From assembly GCA_950022295.1 (NCBI GenBank), contig OX465598.1:345973324-346037323 (forward strand): 64,000 nt of DNA, in the 5' to 3' direction. The notes under the pieces were generated by a model, which saw nothing but the letters and a program-made list of their open reading frames with translations, was not told where the DNA came from and made no database searches. The translations under genes and the position numbers were made by a program. Origin of the DNA: Bromus sterilis. Lineage: Eukaryota; Streptophyta; Magnoliopsida; Poales; Poaceae. Shown here one piece after another: positions 37,123 to 47,476 of the stretch. Within the stretch, counting starts at the first letter, position 1, and every line of letters starts with the position of its first letter.

Positions 37123-37556
37123 TGAATACAGGACATCTTCAAGCTCCTCATTGCTGAATTATATATACTCCATATAATATCATACCAGTTGCTGTATGCT
37201 TGAATTGGGCGATGATGCCGTCGGAAAGCAGCTCCAGTCCAGTGTGCGTACACACGCCGCCTACCCGGCAACTGTTGCTCAGCTCAGGTGCCTCGCCAAC
37301 TAAACTAATCACCTACGAGCTGCCAGAGAAAAGAACCATTATTTTATGTCCCTCCCAAGTTGGCCGCCGCGCGAACCAACGCAGCAGCAACGGCCAATTC
37401 CAGTGCGTTCATGCATGCCCTTGACCGATCGCCATGTCTGACTAATCTAACCTCACCATCTCCCTCCATGCCTACTTCTCCCACGGTGCCGGCGACTTCT
37501 TCACTTCTTCTCATGTCTCCGTCAGCCCTCACGACGTCCCGATCTCCTCCCGATCC

Positions 37557-37564
37557 CTATATAT
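37557..37564 (+). promoter_or_regulatory. TATA box of the C2H2 zinc-finger gene
   Basis: CTATATAT in a pyrimidine-rich context lies 157 bp before the ATG, implying a leader of about 125 bp. Confidence 0.6.
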
Positions 37565-37720
37565 CCCTCCCCGTCCGCCGCCTCCTCATCCAAGTCCAGA
37601 CCAAAGCACATACTTCCTTCTGCAGCCCTCCAACCTACGTACGTGAGATCAGTCAACGATCAATCTAGCAATCCAGCTTCCGGCAAGCGCTCGATCATCC
37701 TCACCGGCAGCTAGATAGCC

Positions 37721-38362
37721 ATGGTTGCCGCCGCCATGCAGGGCCTGTTCGACCAAACCGACCTCTCCCTCTCCCTCTCCCTCTCCCTCTCCGCGCCGGC
37801 GCCGGCGCTCAACAGGGACGACTACCTCGCCATCTGCCTCGCCGCGCTCGCCGCCACTGGCAAGGGCGGGCAGCAGGCGCAGGCCCAGCCGCAGCCGATA
37901 ACCACGTGGCGCCCGGCCCCCGCGCCGGCGCAGGAGCTCCGCTTCAGCTGCGCGGTGTGCGGCAAGGCGTTCGCGTCCTACCAGGCGCTCGGCGGGCACA
38001 AGTCGAGCCACCGCAAGCCGCCCACCGGAGAGCGCTACGTCGCCACGCAGGCGTCCGCGGGTGGGTCGGAGAGCAGCGCCGCGTCGTCGGGCGTGAGCAG
38101 CGGCGGCCCGCACCAGTGCACCGTCTGCGGGAGGGGCTTCGCCACGGGCCAGGCGCTCGGGGGCCACAAGCGCTGCCACTACTGGGACGGCACCTCCGTG
38201 TCCATGTCCGTGTCGGCGTCGGGGACGTCGTCCGGCGTGCGGAACTTTGATCTGAACCTCCTGCCCGTGCTGGAGTTCGCCGGGAATGGGATGAAGCGGT
38301 GGGCCGAGGAGGAGGAGGTCCAGAGCCCTCTGCCCGCCAAGAAGGTTAGGATGTCAACTTAG
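37721..38362 (+). CDS. Two-finger C2H2 zinc-finger transcription repressor, ZAT (C1-2i) type
   Basis: A single-exon frame of 213 residues starts at ATG 37721. It carries two plant-specific C2H2 fingers, each with QALGGH: finger 1 FSCAVCGKAFASYQALGGHKSSH (about residues 74-96) and finger 2 HQCTVCGRGFATGQALGGHK (about 129-151). An L-box-like DDYLAICLAAL precedes them (about 34-44). The C terminus has an EAR repression motif (FDLNLLP, about 178-184). The family acts in the nucleus as a repressor of stress-response genes, including salt, drought and cold. The N terminus has a (LS)n stretch encoded by CTCTCC repeats. Length, absence of introns and motif order are all normal, and the frame is intact. 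Confidence 0.92.
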   Translation: MVAAAMQGLFDQTDLSLSLSLSLSAPAPALNRDDYLAICLAALAATGKGGQQAQAQPQPITTWRPAPAPAQELRFSCAVCGKAFASYQALGGHKSSHRKPPTGERYVATQASAGGSESSAASSGVSSGGPHQCTVCGRGFATGQALGGHKRCHYWDGTSVSMSVSASGTSSGVRNFDLNLLPVLEFAGNGMKRWAEEEEVQSPLPAKKVRMST

Positions 38363-38849
38363 CTGCTGACTTGTGCTGTAAAAACTACAAAGAGAGCTAT
38401 AACCAATGCTCAGCCGTCCCTTCATTTGTTGATTTGTTGAATGATGAATCCGTTTAGGCTTCATCTTGATTATTTGTTTATTTTTTGTACTCACCATTTC
38501 ACCAAGACGCAAAGAAATGATACTCGTACGATTCCGTCGCGTACGTGTTCGTTGCCGTCTTGCCGACATGCATGGTATCCAACCGACTTGAAAAGTTGGA
38601 ATCGATCTTCCTCATTGATCCATCAAAACTTGGACTGACTATTCCCGCCGACGGCCCCATCTACAAGTCAATCTCCCGCCGCCAGATTAGAGGTCCGATT
38701 TAGGCGCGATGGGTGGCCGGTTCGAGGAGGGGTTCCCTTCTTCCTCCTCGTCGTATAAACGGCGGCGGCGGGATTGCGAGTTTGCGACTGTGCTTGCGAT
38801 CGCGTTTGGTAGGAGATTGGGAACTGGGTGTTGCCGTTGAGAGGACAAG
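38363..38849. other. 3' flank of the C2H2 gene and start of degenerate sequence
   Basis: The probable 3' UTR runs to about 38560 (T-rich, TTGATTATTTGTTTATTTTTTG). After 38640 the sequence becomes GC-rich. A short plus-strand frame (ATG 38709) stops after 43 codons and is unrecognised. Confidence 0.4.
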
Positions 38850-39700
38850 CCCACTTCGACCCCAACCGGGATGCATGGGTCGGGATCCATCGCAATGACG
38901 AAGGATACGTCTGCTGCTGCCCGGTCGCCTCCCGCAACACCGCCGCCGGAGTGCAGGATGATGAAGGAGAAGCTGTTCCAGCACAACAATGAGGAGCCGT
39001 GGATAACCGGCGGCCGGCACATGAAGGCCACCCTTACCGGACATGGAGTTTTTGCTCCCGAGCTCATATACTCCCTTATCGCAAAAAAAATCTCATATAC
39101 TGCCACATGGACAGTAAAATCGAAACAAACAGTAACAACATTCAAACAAATCTGAATTTTTTTTGTGGTAAACTTTGTCAAATGTTTTGTATGCTTGCAA
39201 AATTTCAGCTCGAAATAAAATTTGTGGAAGTCGTGGAAAAAAAACAAAATCGCTGCTCAATAAAATGCTAGTTTTGGATACATTTTACAATGTAGATTTT
39301 GTTTTTTTCGTTGCGACTTCAACGAATGTTATTTAGTGCTGAATTTCGGTACTCATGTAAAACATTTTTCAATGTTTATCACAGAAATTTCATTTTTTTT
39401 TGAATTATTCTACATGTTTTTTTATTTTACTGTTCATGAGGGAGCATTTGAGCTCGGGAGTAGAGTAGGACTTTCCACCCTTACCTACATGGGCAACGAC
39501 GGGTTTTGCCTCGTGGAGAACATCTTGCGTGTTGCATCACGAGAATGTTATCGACAGCGTGCTCCATGTCACCATGTTAAGCCTCAGGTTTGATCGTAGG
39601 GGAGAGCTCCGGACCAAGCTTCGCCCTTGCACTAGGTCCTATGAGGTGTCCAAGAACGCCTTCTTGTTCTTTCATGCAACATTCTCGATGTTCTTAAATA
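38850..39700 (+). pseudogene. Remnant of a plant gene (DUF1618/F-box-like C terminus?) split by a foldback element
   Basis: The plus strand shows DAWVGIHRNDEGYVCCCPVAS, a shift of frame, then EEPWITGGRHMKATLTGHG. After the foldback element at 39055-39460 it continues with YMGNDGFCLVEN and, in another frame, LHVTMLSLRFDRRGELRT and TRSYEVSKN. The pattern (ATLTYMG-type junction, FCLVE, LHVT) recalls the C-terminal half of grass DUF1618/F-box proteins. The frame breaks and the insertion make it non-functional. The family call is from memory and uncertain. Confidence 0.35.
39055..39460. mobile_element. Long foldback (hairpin) element, about 406 bp
   Basis: The ends CTCCCGAGCTCATAT and GAGCTCGGGAG are inverted. 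Inner arms also pair: GAAGTCGTGGAAAAAAAACAAAATC on one side, GATTTTGTTTTTTTCGTTGCGACTTC on the other. The whole element can form one long hairpin with a loop near 39260. Confidence 0.7.
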
Positions 39701-42690
39701 GAATGTTCATCCCATTAGAGAAGTTTCGGGATATTTACAAAATGTTCACATATGATTTTTTAATGACATTTCAATAAAATGTTCAGGGGATGTAAAATTT
39801 TGTTCACACACTTTTCTTAAATTTTCCGTAGTACCATTCAAACAATGTTCATTACATTAAAAAAAGTTTGTACATTATCAAAAACATATATATGACATAA
39901 ATATATGTTCATATTGTCTAGAGAATTTTTCGTAACACTTCAAAATATTCATCACATGTTAAAAAATATATTAAATTGTTCAACATGTGTGTTAAAAATG
40001 TTTAGTGTGGCTTTAAAAATGGTCAACGTGTACTTGAAAAAATGTTGAGGTGTACTTAATTTTTTCCATACATTTAATATTTCTTCATAAAATATAAAAA
40101 ATTAGTTCATGCCACATCATAAAAATGTTTGTACACTAATATCAAAAGTATTAAAAATCATGAATTTAATTTTTTATAAGAAAAAAATAGTAAAGAGAAA
40201 AAGGAAATGGAAAAATAGAAAAAAAAACAAAACCGGCAAAGAACCACGAAGAAAGAAGAAGAAAAAGAAGAAAGGAACATGAACAAATTAAAAGGAAAAA
40301 AAACAAGAACACCCGCACGTAAACTTTAAAAAATCACAGTACACGGTCTCTATCTACAAGTAAAAGATACAATATCCATGACCTTGTAATCACTAGATAC
40401 GCTCTTGCTTTACCCTTTTTTTTATCTCATTTTATATTTTCTTATTGTCATTATAAGGATGTAATACATGTGATAAATTTACTTTAGTGGATAAGAAAAT
40501 AATAGTCAAGACCTTAGCAAAATGGTCATATCTTCGTTTATTATCTCTTACTTATTTTTCCTTGGTTAATTTTATTATTTTATGGGTAGGTTCTTATGTG
40601 TTCTCTTCATTTAAATTTGTATAATAATTATCAATTGTATTTACTTCTTCTAAAATCTAAAGAAAGGAATAAGGAAATCTTAGTGTTAGGTATTATAATG
40701 AGTGTGGAGTGGACGTCATTCCGTTCCAAGAAATGTTCACACGATGATATCGACGCTTGTGTCCACAGTGGACGTAGAAGTCCGACTGGGTGTGCTCATG
40801 GACTATACTTATTCGATTCGCGAAAGGAAGAAAGGGTGAAAAAAAATGTTGACGGGAACGATGATGAAAAAAGGCGAAAGAGAAATGACAGGAATAAAAA
40901 AAGATGGAATGATTTTTAGAAGAAAAATTAATTTTCATCTGTGAGAAGCCCATAGAGTCTTATCCATGCAATCTCCCCCCCCCCCTCTCCTGGACGCAAA
41001 GCGGTCATCTTCGGCTTTCACAATACCGAAGACATACATTTTGACCTTCCTTAGATTGAAGAGCCCATCTTCGAGCTGATGATGGTTGACAAGGCCCTCT
41101 TTGAGCTGCACGAGGCCGATGAAGAGTCCATCTTTGCTCCGAACATGGTTGACAAGGCCCTCTTTGAGCTGCACGAGGCCGATGAGGCCTTATTTCTGCA
41201 ATTTTTGAAAAATAAATCATAGATTGCTAATTATGTTAAAAAATAGCATACCATTATAATATGATCTTATAAAAACGCAGCTGCCTCCAAGGGGAAATTA
41301 AAAAAAATCCACTCTTTACTATATAAGACGGGGGTTTCCTATGTGTCTCTCTGTGCGACTATACCTTGGGTATTATAGTGCAAGCTATCATGGGCAAGCA
41401 TACTATGTTGTTACTTCGAGCGTTTCCTTTTGAATGTTTTTTGGGGTTTTAGGTGGCTTTTGTTTTGGTGTTCATCAGCATAATTTTTGAAGCGAGCATT
41501 TTTTGAATAAATGATTTGATTTAAATAAGAGTGGACATATTTTTGAAAATAATATTTTCTAAAAAACAAGTAACATTTTTAAATATATTTTTAGAAGTTC
41601 GAAATATTAAAATTGCAATTTTTTTGCAATTTAGAATACTTTAATATTATCTATTTTTTTCTAAAAAACAATTATTTTTTTGAAATAAAATTGTAGAAGT
41701 TGGAAATATTTAAATTGAAATATTTTTTGAAATTTTGAATAATTTAAACCTTTCTAACCATTTGAAAGAGGTGGATATTTTAAATTTATTGGTTTCATAA
41801 AATTAAAATAAAAGATAAAAAAAATTACAAGAAATAAATAATGATGTATGGAAAACAACAACAAATAAGAACCTTTACAGATTACATTACTTTCTCCGAT
41901 CCATAATAAGTGTCACTATGGAGTATCTCTCACAAAACATAACAATCTTCATAAAATACGAAAAAAAGATGAGACTATTTCATCACCCCACTACGGAGGG
42001 TTGTGCGATTGGTTGACATTCAGTCGAAGTGAGCGAGAAATCAGATCCGTGCATTGAAAGAATACATTGAAATACACACTGACATTTTAAAAATACTCGC
42101 TGAATATTGTTTAAGTACATGATGATAATTTGAAAATATATTATGACCACTTTCCAATCATAGTGATTTTTTTACATAATTTTGAAAACATTGAATATTT
42201 AAAAAACGCACGCCAAACATGTTAAAAATACTTAGTAAGTTCTAAAAAATACACGATGGACATTTTCCCAAACACTTTAATACATGATACACTAGTTTTT
42301 AATGTACGATGTTTTTTAATTTTAGAATTTTGAATTTGTTAATATATTTATATTTATATATAAACAGATTTGATTCATATGGTAAACCTTGTTCAAATGC
42401 GCGATGAACATATTTAAAAAACTTGTAGAAAATATAGTACCATTATTTTATAACGCTCCAAAAAATTAATTTGGAGCATTTCTAACATAAAAAAAACTTG
42501 TCAAAATATTATTTTTTACCTACTGATATAAAAAACGATTTAATAGAGGTCTAAAGTGGTAGAGGTTGCTGAGGCATCTGAGTAGTTGTTTTAGGCGAGG
42601 CGATTGTACAATTTGCAACTGGGCCGGTGCAATAACCCATAATTATAGTGAGTGAAATTATAGCAAAAAAAATCATCAATCAAGGAAAAA
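39701..42690. other. AT-rich intergenic DNA, no convincing gene
   Basis: The text is dominated by ATGTTCA/AAAATGTT-type A/T-rich sequence. Frames at 40596-40919 lack domains and are low-complexity Lys/Arg at the C terminus. A 63-bp tandem duplication at 41082-41185 is listed separately. No transposon ends were found between 41220 and 42540. Confidence 0.5.
41082..41185 (+). repeat. 63-bp tandem duplication in an open codon frame
   Basis: ATGGTTGACAAGGCCCTCTT starts at 41082 and again at 41145, and the match runs 41 bp. On the plus strand it reads MVDKALFELHEADE twice in one frame, with a stop just upstream and another at 41221. It is GC-richer than its surroundings. It may be a captured exon fragment, source unknown. 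Confidence 0.5.
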
Positions 42691-42696
42691 AATGAT

Positions 42697-42792
42697 GGCA
42701 GGCATGTGTGGCTCCTTAACCCACATGATCCTGTTTGTATCCCTTTGGTATTGAATTTGGTTGAATAAAGTTTTTACTTACGCTAAAAAAAG
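42697..42792 (+). pseudogene. LINE 3'-terminal scrap
   Basis: GGCATGTGTGGCTCCTTAAC...CATGATCCTGTTTGTAT...GAATAAAGTTTTTACTTACGC followed by A-rich text parallels the end of the LINE at 13160-13250. About 100 bp remain. Confidence 0.65.
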
Positions 42793-43067
42793 AAAAAATA
42801 ACTTAAATTACATTCATAAAAACTGATTTTTTTTCAATTTTGAGAAGTTTTTCAGGAATCTTGAAACATTCTATCAAAAAATCAAGGACAATTTTCTTTG
42901 AACAAAAACATTATTTTTACTATTTGCCATTTGTATGCTGGCTTAAAGAAGAGCTGGAGAGCTTAAAGAGAAATAGGGAGGAAAAGCAGATTACAGGATA
43001 TTTTTTTGCGAAAAGGGAATTTGTTAACAATGGTCTAAGAAATTTAACTCTGCTTCTAATTTCTAAA

Positions 43068-44078
43068 GAGCGACGCTCTGCGCCGGCCGACCGACCATCC
43101 AGTTCGGCCCGTCAAACGCGGACCGTCTGATCTACGCGATTTAACGGTTCAGATTTGCGCGTACCCCTTCGTTTTTGACTGCAACATTTGCGGTACCTTT
43201 GCAACATTTGCGGTACTTTCCCAACTTTTTTGGTACACGGATGCAACATTTTTATTGTTTGTGTTTTTTGCAGCAAAAAAAATTGTGGTAACAAATTTTA
43301 AATCGCTGGTGGTAGCATTTTTACTATCGGTTGCAACAAAAATTTATAATCGGTCGTCGCTAATCACTTTATAACTTTTTCATTGTAGCAAAAACTCTTA
43401 ACGATAGTAGCAAAAATACACAACAGTGGAAGAAAAAATTTAAATGGTTGCAACATTGTGCGTAACAAAAACATACAACGGTGGTAGCAAAAACATACAA
43501 CGGTTGTAGCAGAAAAAATAACGGTTGCAACAAAATTCATCGCCGCCGCCGTCGAGGTCGTAGCTCCGCAGTGGTGATGTAGCAAAAATCTTGGCCGGTA
43601 ATAGCAAAAACATAAAACAGTAAAAAAATGGTTCACTTGTTGCATATGATATGGTTGTAGCAAAAATATGATATGGTTGTAGAAAAAAAAATGGATGTGC
43701 ACGGAGCTGCTCATGGCCATGGCGGCCATGGCCGGCGACGTGGGGGCACGGGGAGGTGCGGGCTCGACGGAGGAGGGCCGAGACGGGCACGGCTGGTCGG
43801 AAAGGGGCCGAATCTGGACAGAGGGAGAACACCGACGAGGTCCCGAAAGCACGGCGGCGAGTTCCTCGAGCTTCACGCGGGCGGCATCCATGACGCGGGC
43901 AGTGACTCGCGGCGACGACACATGACGGCGGAACGCAAACAACGGCAATGACGAGGGGCGGCGGCTTGCGGTGGCTGACGGCGGCCATGGCGTAAGTGAC
44001 GGCACGCGGGAGTGTGGCGCGGGATGTTGGTGACCGGCGCGACCCACTCGGCCGGTCGGCCGTTCCGCATCATTTACC
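43068..44078. mobile_element. Non-autonomous MULE-like element, 1011 bp
   Basis: A perfect 9-bp direct repeat ATTTCTAAA flanks it (43059-43067 and 44079-44087), the size made by Mutator transposases. The ends are inverted but diverged: GAGCGACGCTCTGCGCCGGCCGACC on the left, GGTCGGCCGTTCCGCATCATTTACC on the right. The inside has many degenerate copies of GTAGCAAAAACATA and a GC-rich right half. The long minus-strand frames in it (about 43364-44230) are low-complexity and not gene-like. Confidence 0.7.
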
Positions 44079-44574
44079 ATTTCTAAATGAGGTTGGCTGT
44101 GCAGTGCCCAGGATGCTGGGTTAACGAAGCAGTTCAGTCCAAAGCTGGAGAGAGCCTGACGAAACCCCGGGCGGCGTGGATCGAGCGAAGAAACCAGCAG
44201 TGTGGGTGACAGCATTGCGTTGTTGTACACCTCCGGTCTGACAAAATGGGAATGGCTGGCTAATCACGTGACGGAGATCCGAATAACACCAACTTCACAC
44301 GTGGGTAGATGAGATCATCAGAGTCTCATACTACATACGCTGCTGTTTTGTCTGACCAGTGACAGCCTCCGTCCATACGTTGCCATGTACAAGCACCTTC
44401 CCGGTTAGCAGTAGCACGGCTCAACTGAAACGACACTCGGCATAGTGGTCAGAGGGTGAATGAATCCTACCTAATTGTACCGCCGTTACTGCTCCGTGTC
44501 TTAAGGCTTGACATTTCTCATCACAACCTAAAGTGCAGCTCACTTAAGTACACACACCGTCTTCCTGAAAGGTA
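44079..44574. other. Low-copy-looking intergenic DNA, no gene
   Basis: Base composition is balanced (about half GC) with no long frame. A CACGTG at 44266 and CACACGTGGG at about 44297 were noted. Nothing else supports a function. Confidence 0.4.
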
Positions 44575-44811
44575 CTCCCTCCATTCCAAAATGTAATGCA
44601 TTCGTGCTTTTCAAGGTTCAACTTTGACCATAAATTTAATCAACGAGACCATTTGTGGCGGAAATAAAAATTACATATTTGAAAACTTCACTCGGATATA
44701 AATTCATTGATATATTTTTTGCTTCCGCCGTAATCGGTCTCATTGGTTAAATATATGATCAAAGTTGAAGCGCGGAAACCGAAGACGCACTACATTTTGG
44801 AATGGAGGGAG
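44575..44811. mobile_element. Stowaway MITE, 237 bp
   Basis: CTCCCTCCATTCCAAAATGTA on the left pairs with TACATTTTGGAATGGAGGGAG on the right. The left TA is present; the right flank is TG, one base changed. The region 44812-44999 after it has no gene and leads into the first TAGCGCC palindrome. Confidence 0.85.
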
Positions 44812-44999
44812 TGCCCCTAAAACTATAAAAGGCAAGAAGGCCTTGAACTTTAGCAGATAAAATAACAGAAGCATTTTTGTCCTCTTTGATTCAGAGAGAG
44901 TGGACATCACGGCAAAATCGACACTTTTGACCTTTATGCGAAACAAATTCACAATCTAAACCTACTTGCAAAATATTTCACAGAACTAACCCTTTTCTG

Positions 45000-45166
45000 T
45001 AGCGCCCAGCCACCAGGCGCTAAGCCCATGTATATAGCGCCCGTAGCTGAGTCGCTAAGCTCCTGCCAGCGTGTCACCGTGGACCCCCGCAGGGCCCCCC
45101 TGGAAGTCTAGCGTCGAACCAACAGGCGCTATACATACATGCTTAGCGCCTCCCCATCAGGCGCTA
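45000..45166. repeat. TAGCGCC palindrome P1
   Basis: Left arm TAGCGCCCAGCCACCAGGCG...TATATAGCGCC and right arm GGCGCTATACATACATGC...GGCGCTAGA are inverted, about 60 bp each with a spacer of about 45 bp. The building block is TAGCGCC, 6-8 nt, GGCGCTA. It lies just upstream of the zf-GRF gene leader and is followed by CAGCCACTTAA. Confidence 0.8.
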
Positions 45167-45808
45167 GACTAGGCAGCCACTTAAAGGCCGAAGCCACGCC
45201 CGAGCAGCCCACACATAACACACACACAGGGGCCGCCCTGTGTGATGCTGTTCTAGTCGCCCCCTCTCAAATCTTCCCCATTTGGAGGTTTTGACCGTGG
45301 ATTTCTTCCTCAAATCATCTCCTAAGGTATTCTCCTCCGGTCCCTAAGTTTTCATCCATTAGATCCATGCCATTTCTTCTTTTTAGCATTTTTTGGTGAA
45401 CCCTAGATTGAAATGGATTTTTAATCTTTGTAGTTGCAATGAAATTATTGTTAAATGTATAGCATTAGCATTGTTGTAGTAGTATTTGAGAACAAATTAG
45501 GATTGCTAGGCTTAGTGAAACCCTAAATTCCATTGGATTTATATTTGTTATTAGATTATATGTTTTTTTAGAATATATTTTGTGTGAAGAATTGGCAAGA
45601 TTGATATGAAGCAATGGCATTGATATGATTGATATTATAGGATGAATTTGCAAAGGTTGTCGGCAAGCTCGTGCTCGTCTGACGATGATGATTATGTGAC
45701 AAGTCAAGTTAGCGAGGTTAACATGTTCTCTATGAGTGTCACTTTGAGGGTTATGGTTGTAGGGTAAATGGGTATTGATTTCATTTATCTTATTTATAGC
45801 TACCAACC

Positions 45809-46661
45809 ATGGAGTGCACGAAATGGAGCGGCTTGGCTTTGAATCAACCTTGTATGTGTGAGCACGGACCCCCTTGTAAAAGATTTGTGGCATTTCAATC
45901 GATTGATACCGGAAGGAGGTTTTTAGCTTGTGCAAAAAAGGTTACCAATATTGCATTAGTCATTCATTCTTCTTGTCAATAATCTTTTTATATTATTAAT
46001 GTTGCTTTGTATTTGAATACGTTTCATTTTATAGGATGCATCCAAGTGCAACTTTGTTAAGTGGGTTGACAATGAGTGGCCAATCCCATTGAAGCAAGGC
46101 CTAGCTAGGATATGGAGCATGTATGAAGAGGAAAACACAATGAGGCTGAGACAACAAGTAACCAATGCTGAAGAGAACTTGAAGTTCCTGGAAGATAAGA
46201 GAAAGATTGAAAAGGACCTGAGATCTTTTAAAACAGATTTCGCTAAAACGGTGGCTGACAAGGAGGATGTTGTTACTCAGTTAAGCAAAGCACATAGAGT
46301 TATTGATGACCTGAGGGAGGAGCTTGAGAAGAAGAAGTTGACCGACAAAGCAGGCACTAGCATCCATCAAGTGTTCAGAGCAAAAGCAAAGAAAGAGAGA
46401 GATCAAATGAAGCAAGAGAAGGCGATGTGGATGGAGGAGATGGAGCAAATGAAGCAAGAGAAGGGGAAGTGGGTGGAGGAGAGAGAACAAATGGAGCAAG
46501 AGAAGGTGAAGTGGGTGGTGGAGAGAGAGGAAATGGTGCAGGAGAAGGCCAAGTTAAAGCTAGAAAAAAGGAACGTAGAGTACTCACTACGTGATTTATT
46601 CTATGACCGAGAAGCGCTTCGGCACAAGCTCATGAAGCTACAAGATGTACTTGACGAGTGA
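45809..46661 (+). CDS. zf-GRF / coiled-coil protein, probable MULE-associated gene
   Basis: Two coding exons, 45809-45940 and 46035-46661, join in phase 0 at clean GT-AG sites and give 252 residues. A further intron (45327-45799) can be drawn in the leader. The start ATGGAGTGCACG has a good plant context (CCATGG). Residues 15-58 form a GRF zinc finger: CMCEHGPPCKRF, GRRFLACAKK, then CNFVKWVD. The rest is a long coiled coil (about 75-250) rich in Glu, Lys and Met, with repeated QEKxxWxEE units. GRF fingers bind nucleic acid and the coil should dimerise. The gene is intact and lies upstream of the transposase gene on the same strand, with a large palindrome between them. A role as partner or accessory of the transposon is inference from position only. 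Confidence 0.75.
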
Positions 46662-46815
46662 TTGAGTGTTCTTATTTGTAGACCTATATTTGCAAGACAT
46701 GTGCACTCTCATTTGTATGAAAAGATTGTAATGTGTTGTATTTTCGATGAATGGTTAATTTTCTATGCAACATTTGTGCCATTTGTGTCATTTATGCCTA
46801 TATTTGCAAGGTAAC

Positions 46816-46978
46816 ATATGGGGGTCCCAAACCTCACTTAAGTGGCTGGGGGGTGTAGCGCCTAATGGTGAGGCGCTAGACAGTGTAGCGCCCAACCATC
46901 AGGCGCTACACTGTCTAGCGCCTCACCATTAGGCGCTACACCCCCCAGCCACTTAAGTTGGGTTTGGGACCCTCATAT
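46816..46978. repeat. TAGCGCC palindrome P2, near-perfect 77-bp arms
   Basis: The arms 46816-46892 and 46902-46978 differ at about 3 of 77 positions around a 9-nt spacer (CAACCATCA). Each arm holds CACTTAAGTGGCTGGGG or its complement, then GTGTAGCGCC, AGGCGCTAGAC and GTAGCGCC. It lies between the stop of the zf-GRF gene and the leader of the transposase gene. It could form a cruciform or hairpin, or be two abutting terminal inverted repeats. Confidence 0.92.
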
Positions 46979-47476
46979 GTCCCCCACCTCATACCCCCAC
47001 CACTTAGCTCGAAAAACAACAATGGTGCTCTCTCTCCCCCTCTCCCCTCCTCTCAAAACCCTCACCCAAATTCCCTAGATTTGAAGATTCCCTCCGTGGA
47101 TTTGAATTACCTCAAGTTGCTAGAGGTACCCTCTCTCAATCCCTAGCTTTGGACCCATTGAAATCTTCCTTTTTGGTTGGATATCTTCAAATTTTGGAAA
47201 CCTAGAACAACTTTGATTTCATTGCCCTTGGTTTATTCTTGTTGCTTATATGTATGAAACAACAAAGTAGTGACTAATATGTTGTATGTGCACTATTTTG
47301 TTAGGGTTAAAGATGTGTTCTTTTATTATGTTAGGGTTAGGGTTATTTTTAATTTAGTGTTAGGGTTAGGGTTAGAGATATGTTTTCATTTTATGTTTGT
47401 ATGTTGTTGGTTAGATTCAATTTGTTAGTAATACTTAATGATTAAATTTTCCTTTTTTCCTATAATTAATGTAGGG

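Noticed and set aside
40596..40919. Plus-strand frame of 107 codons
   Set aside because: AT-rich, low-complexity Lys/Arg/Asp end, no domain and no splice or promoter support.
43364..44230. Long minus-strand frame of 288 codons in the MULE
   Set aside because: It is composed of the element's GC-rich half and a degenerate GTAGCAAAAACATA repeat, and shows no domain.
47334..47375. Clusters of TTAGGG that resemble a telomere
   Set aside because: Only two or three units at each place, within the leader intron, and of the TTAGGG rather than the plant TTTAGGG type.
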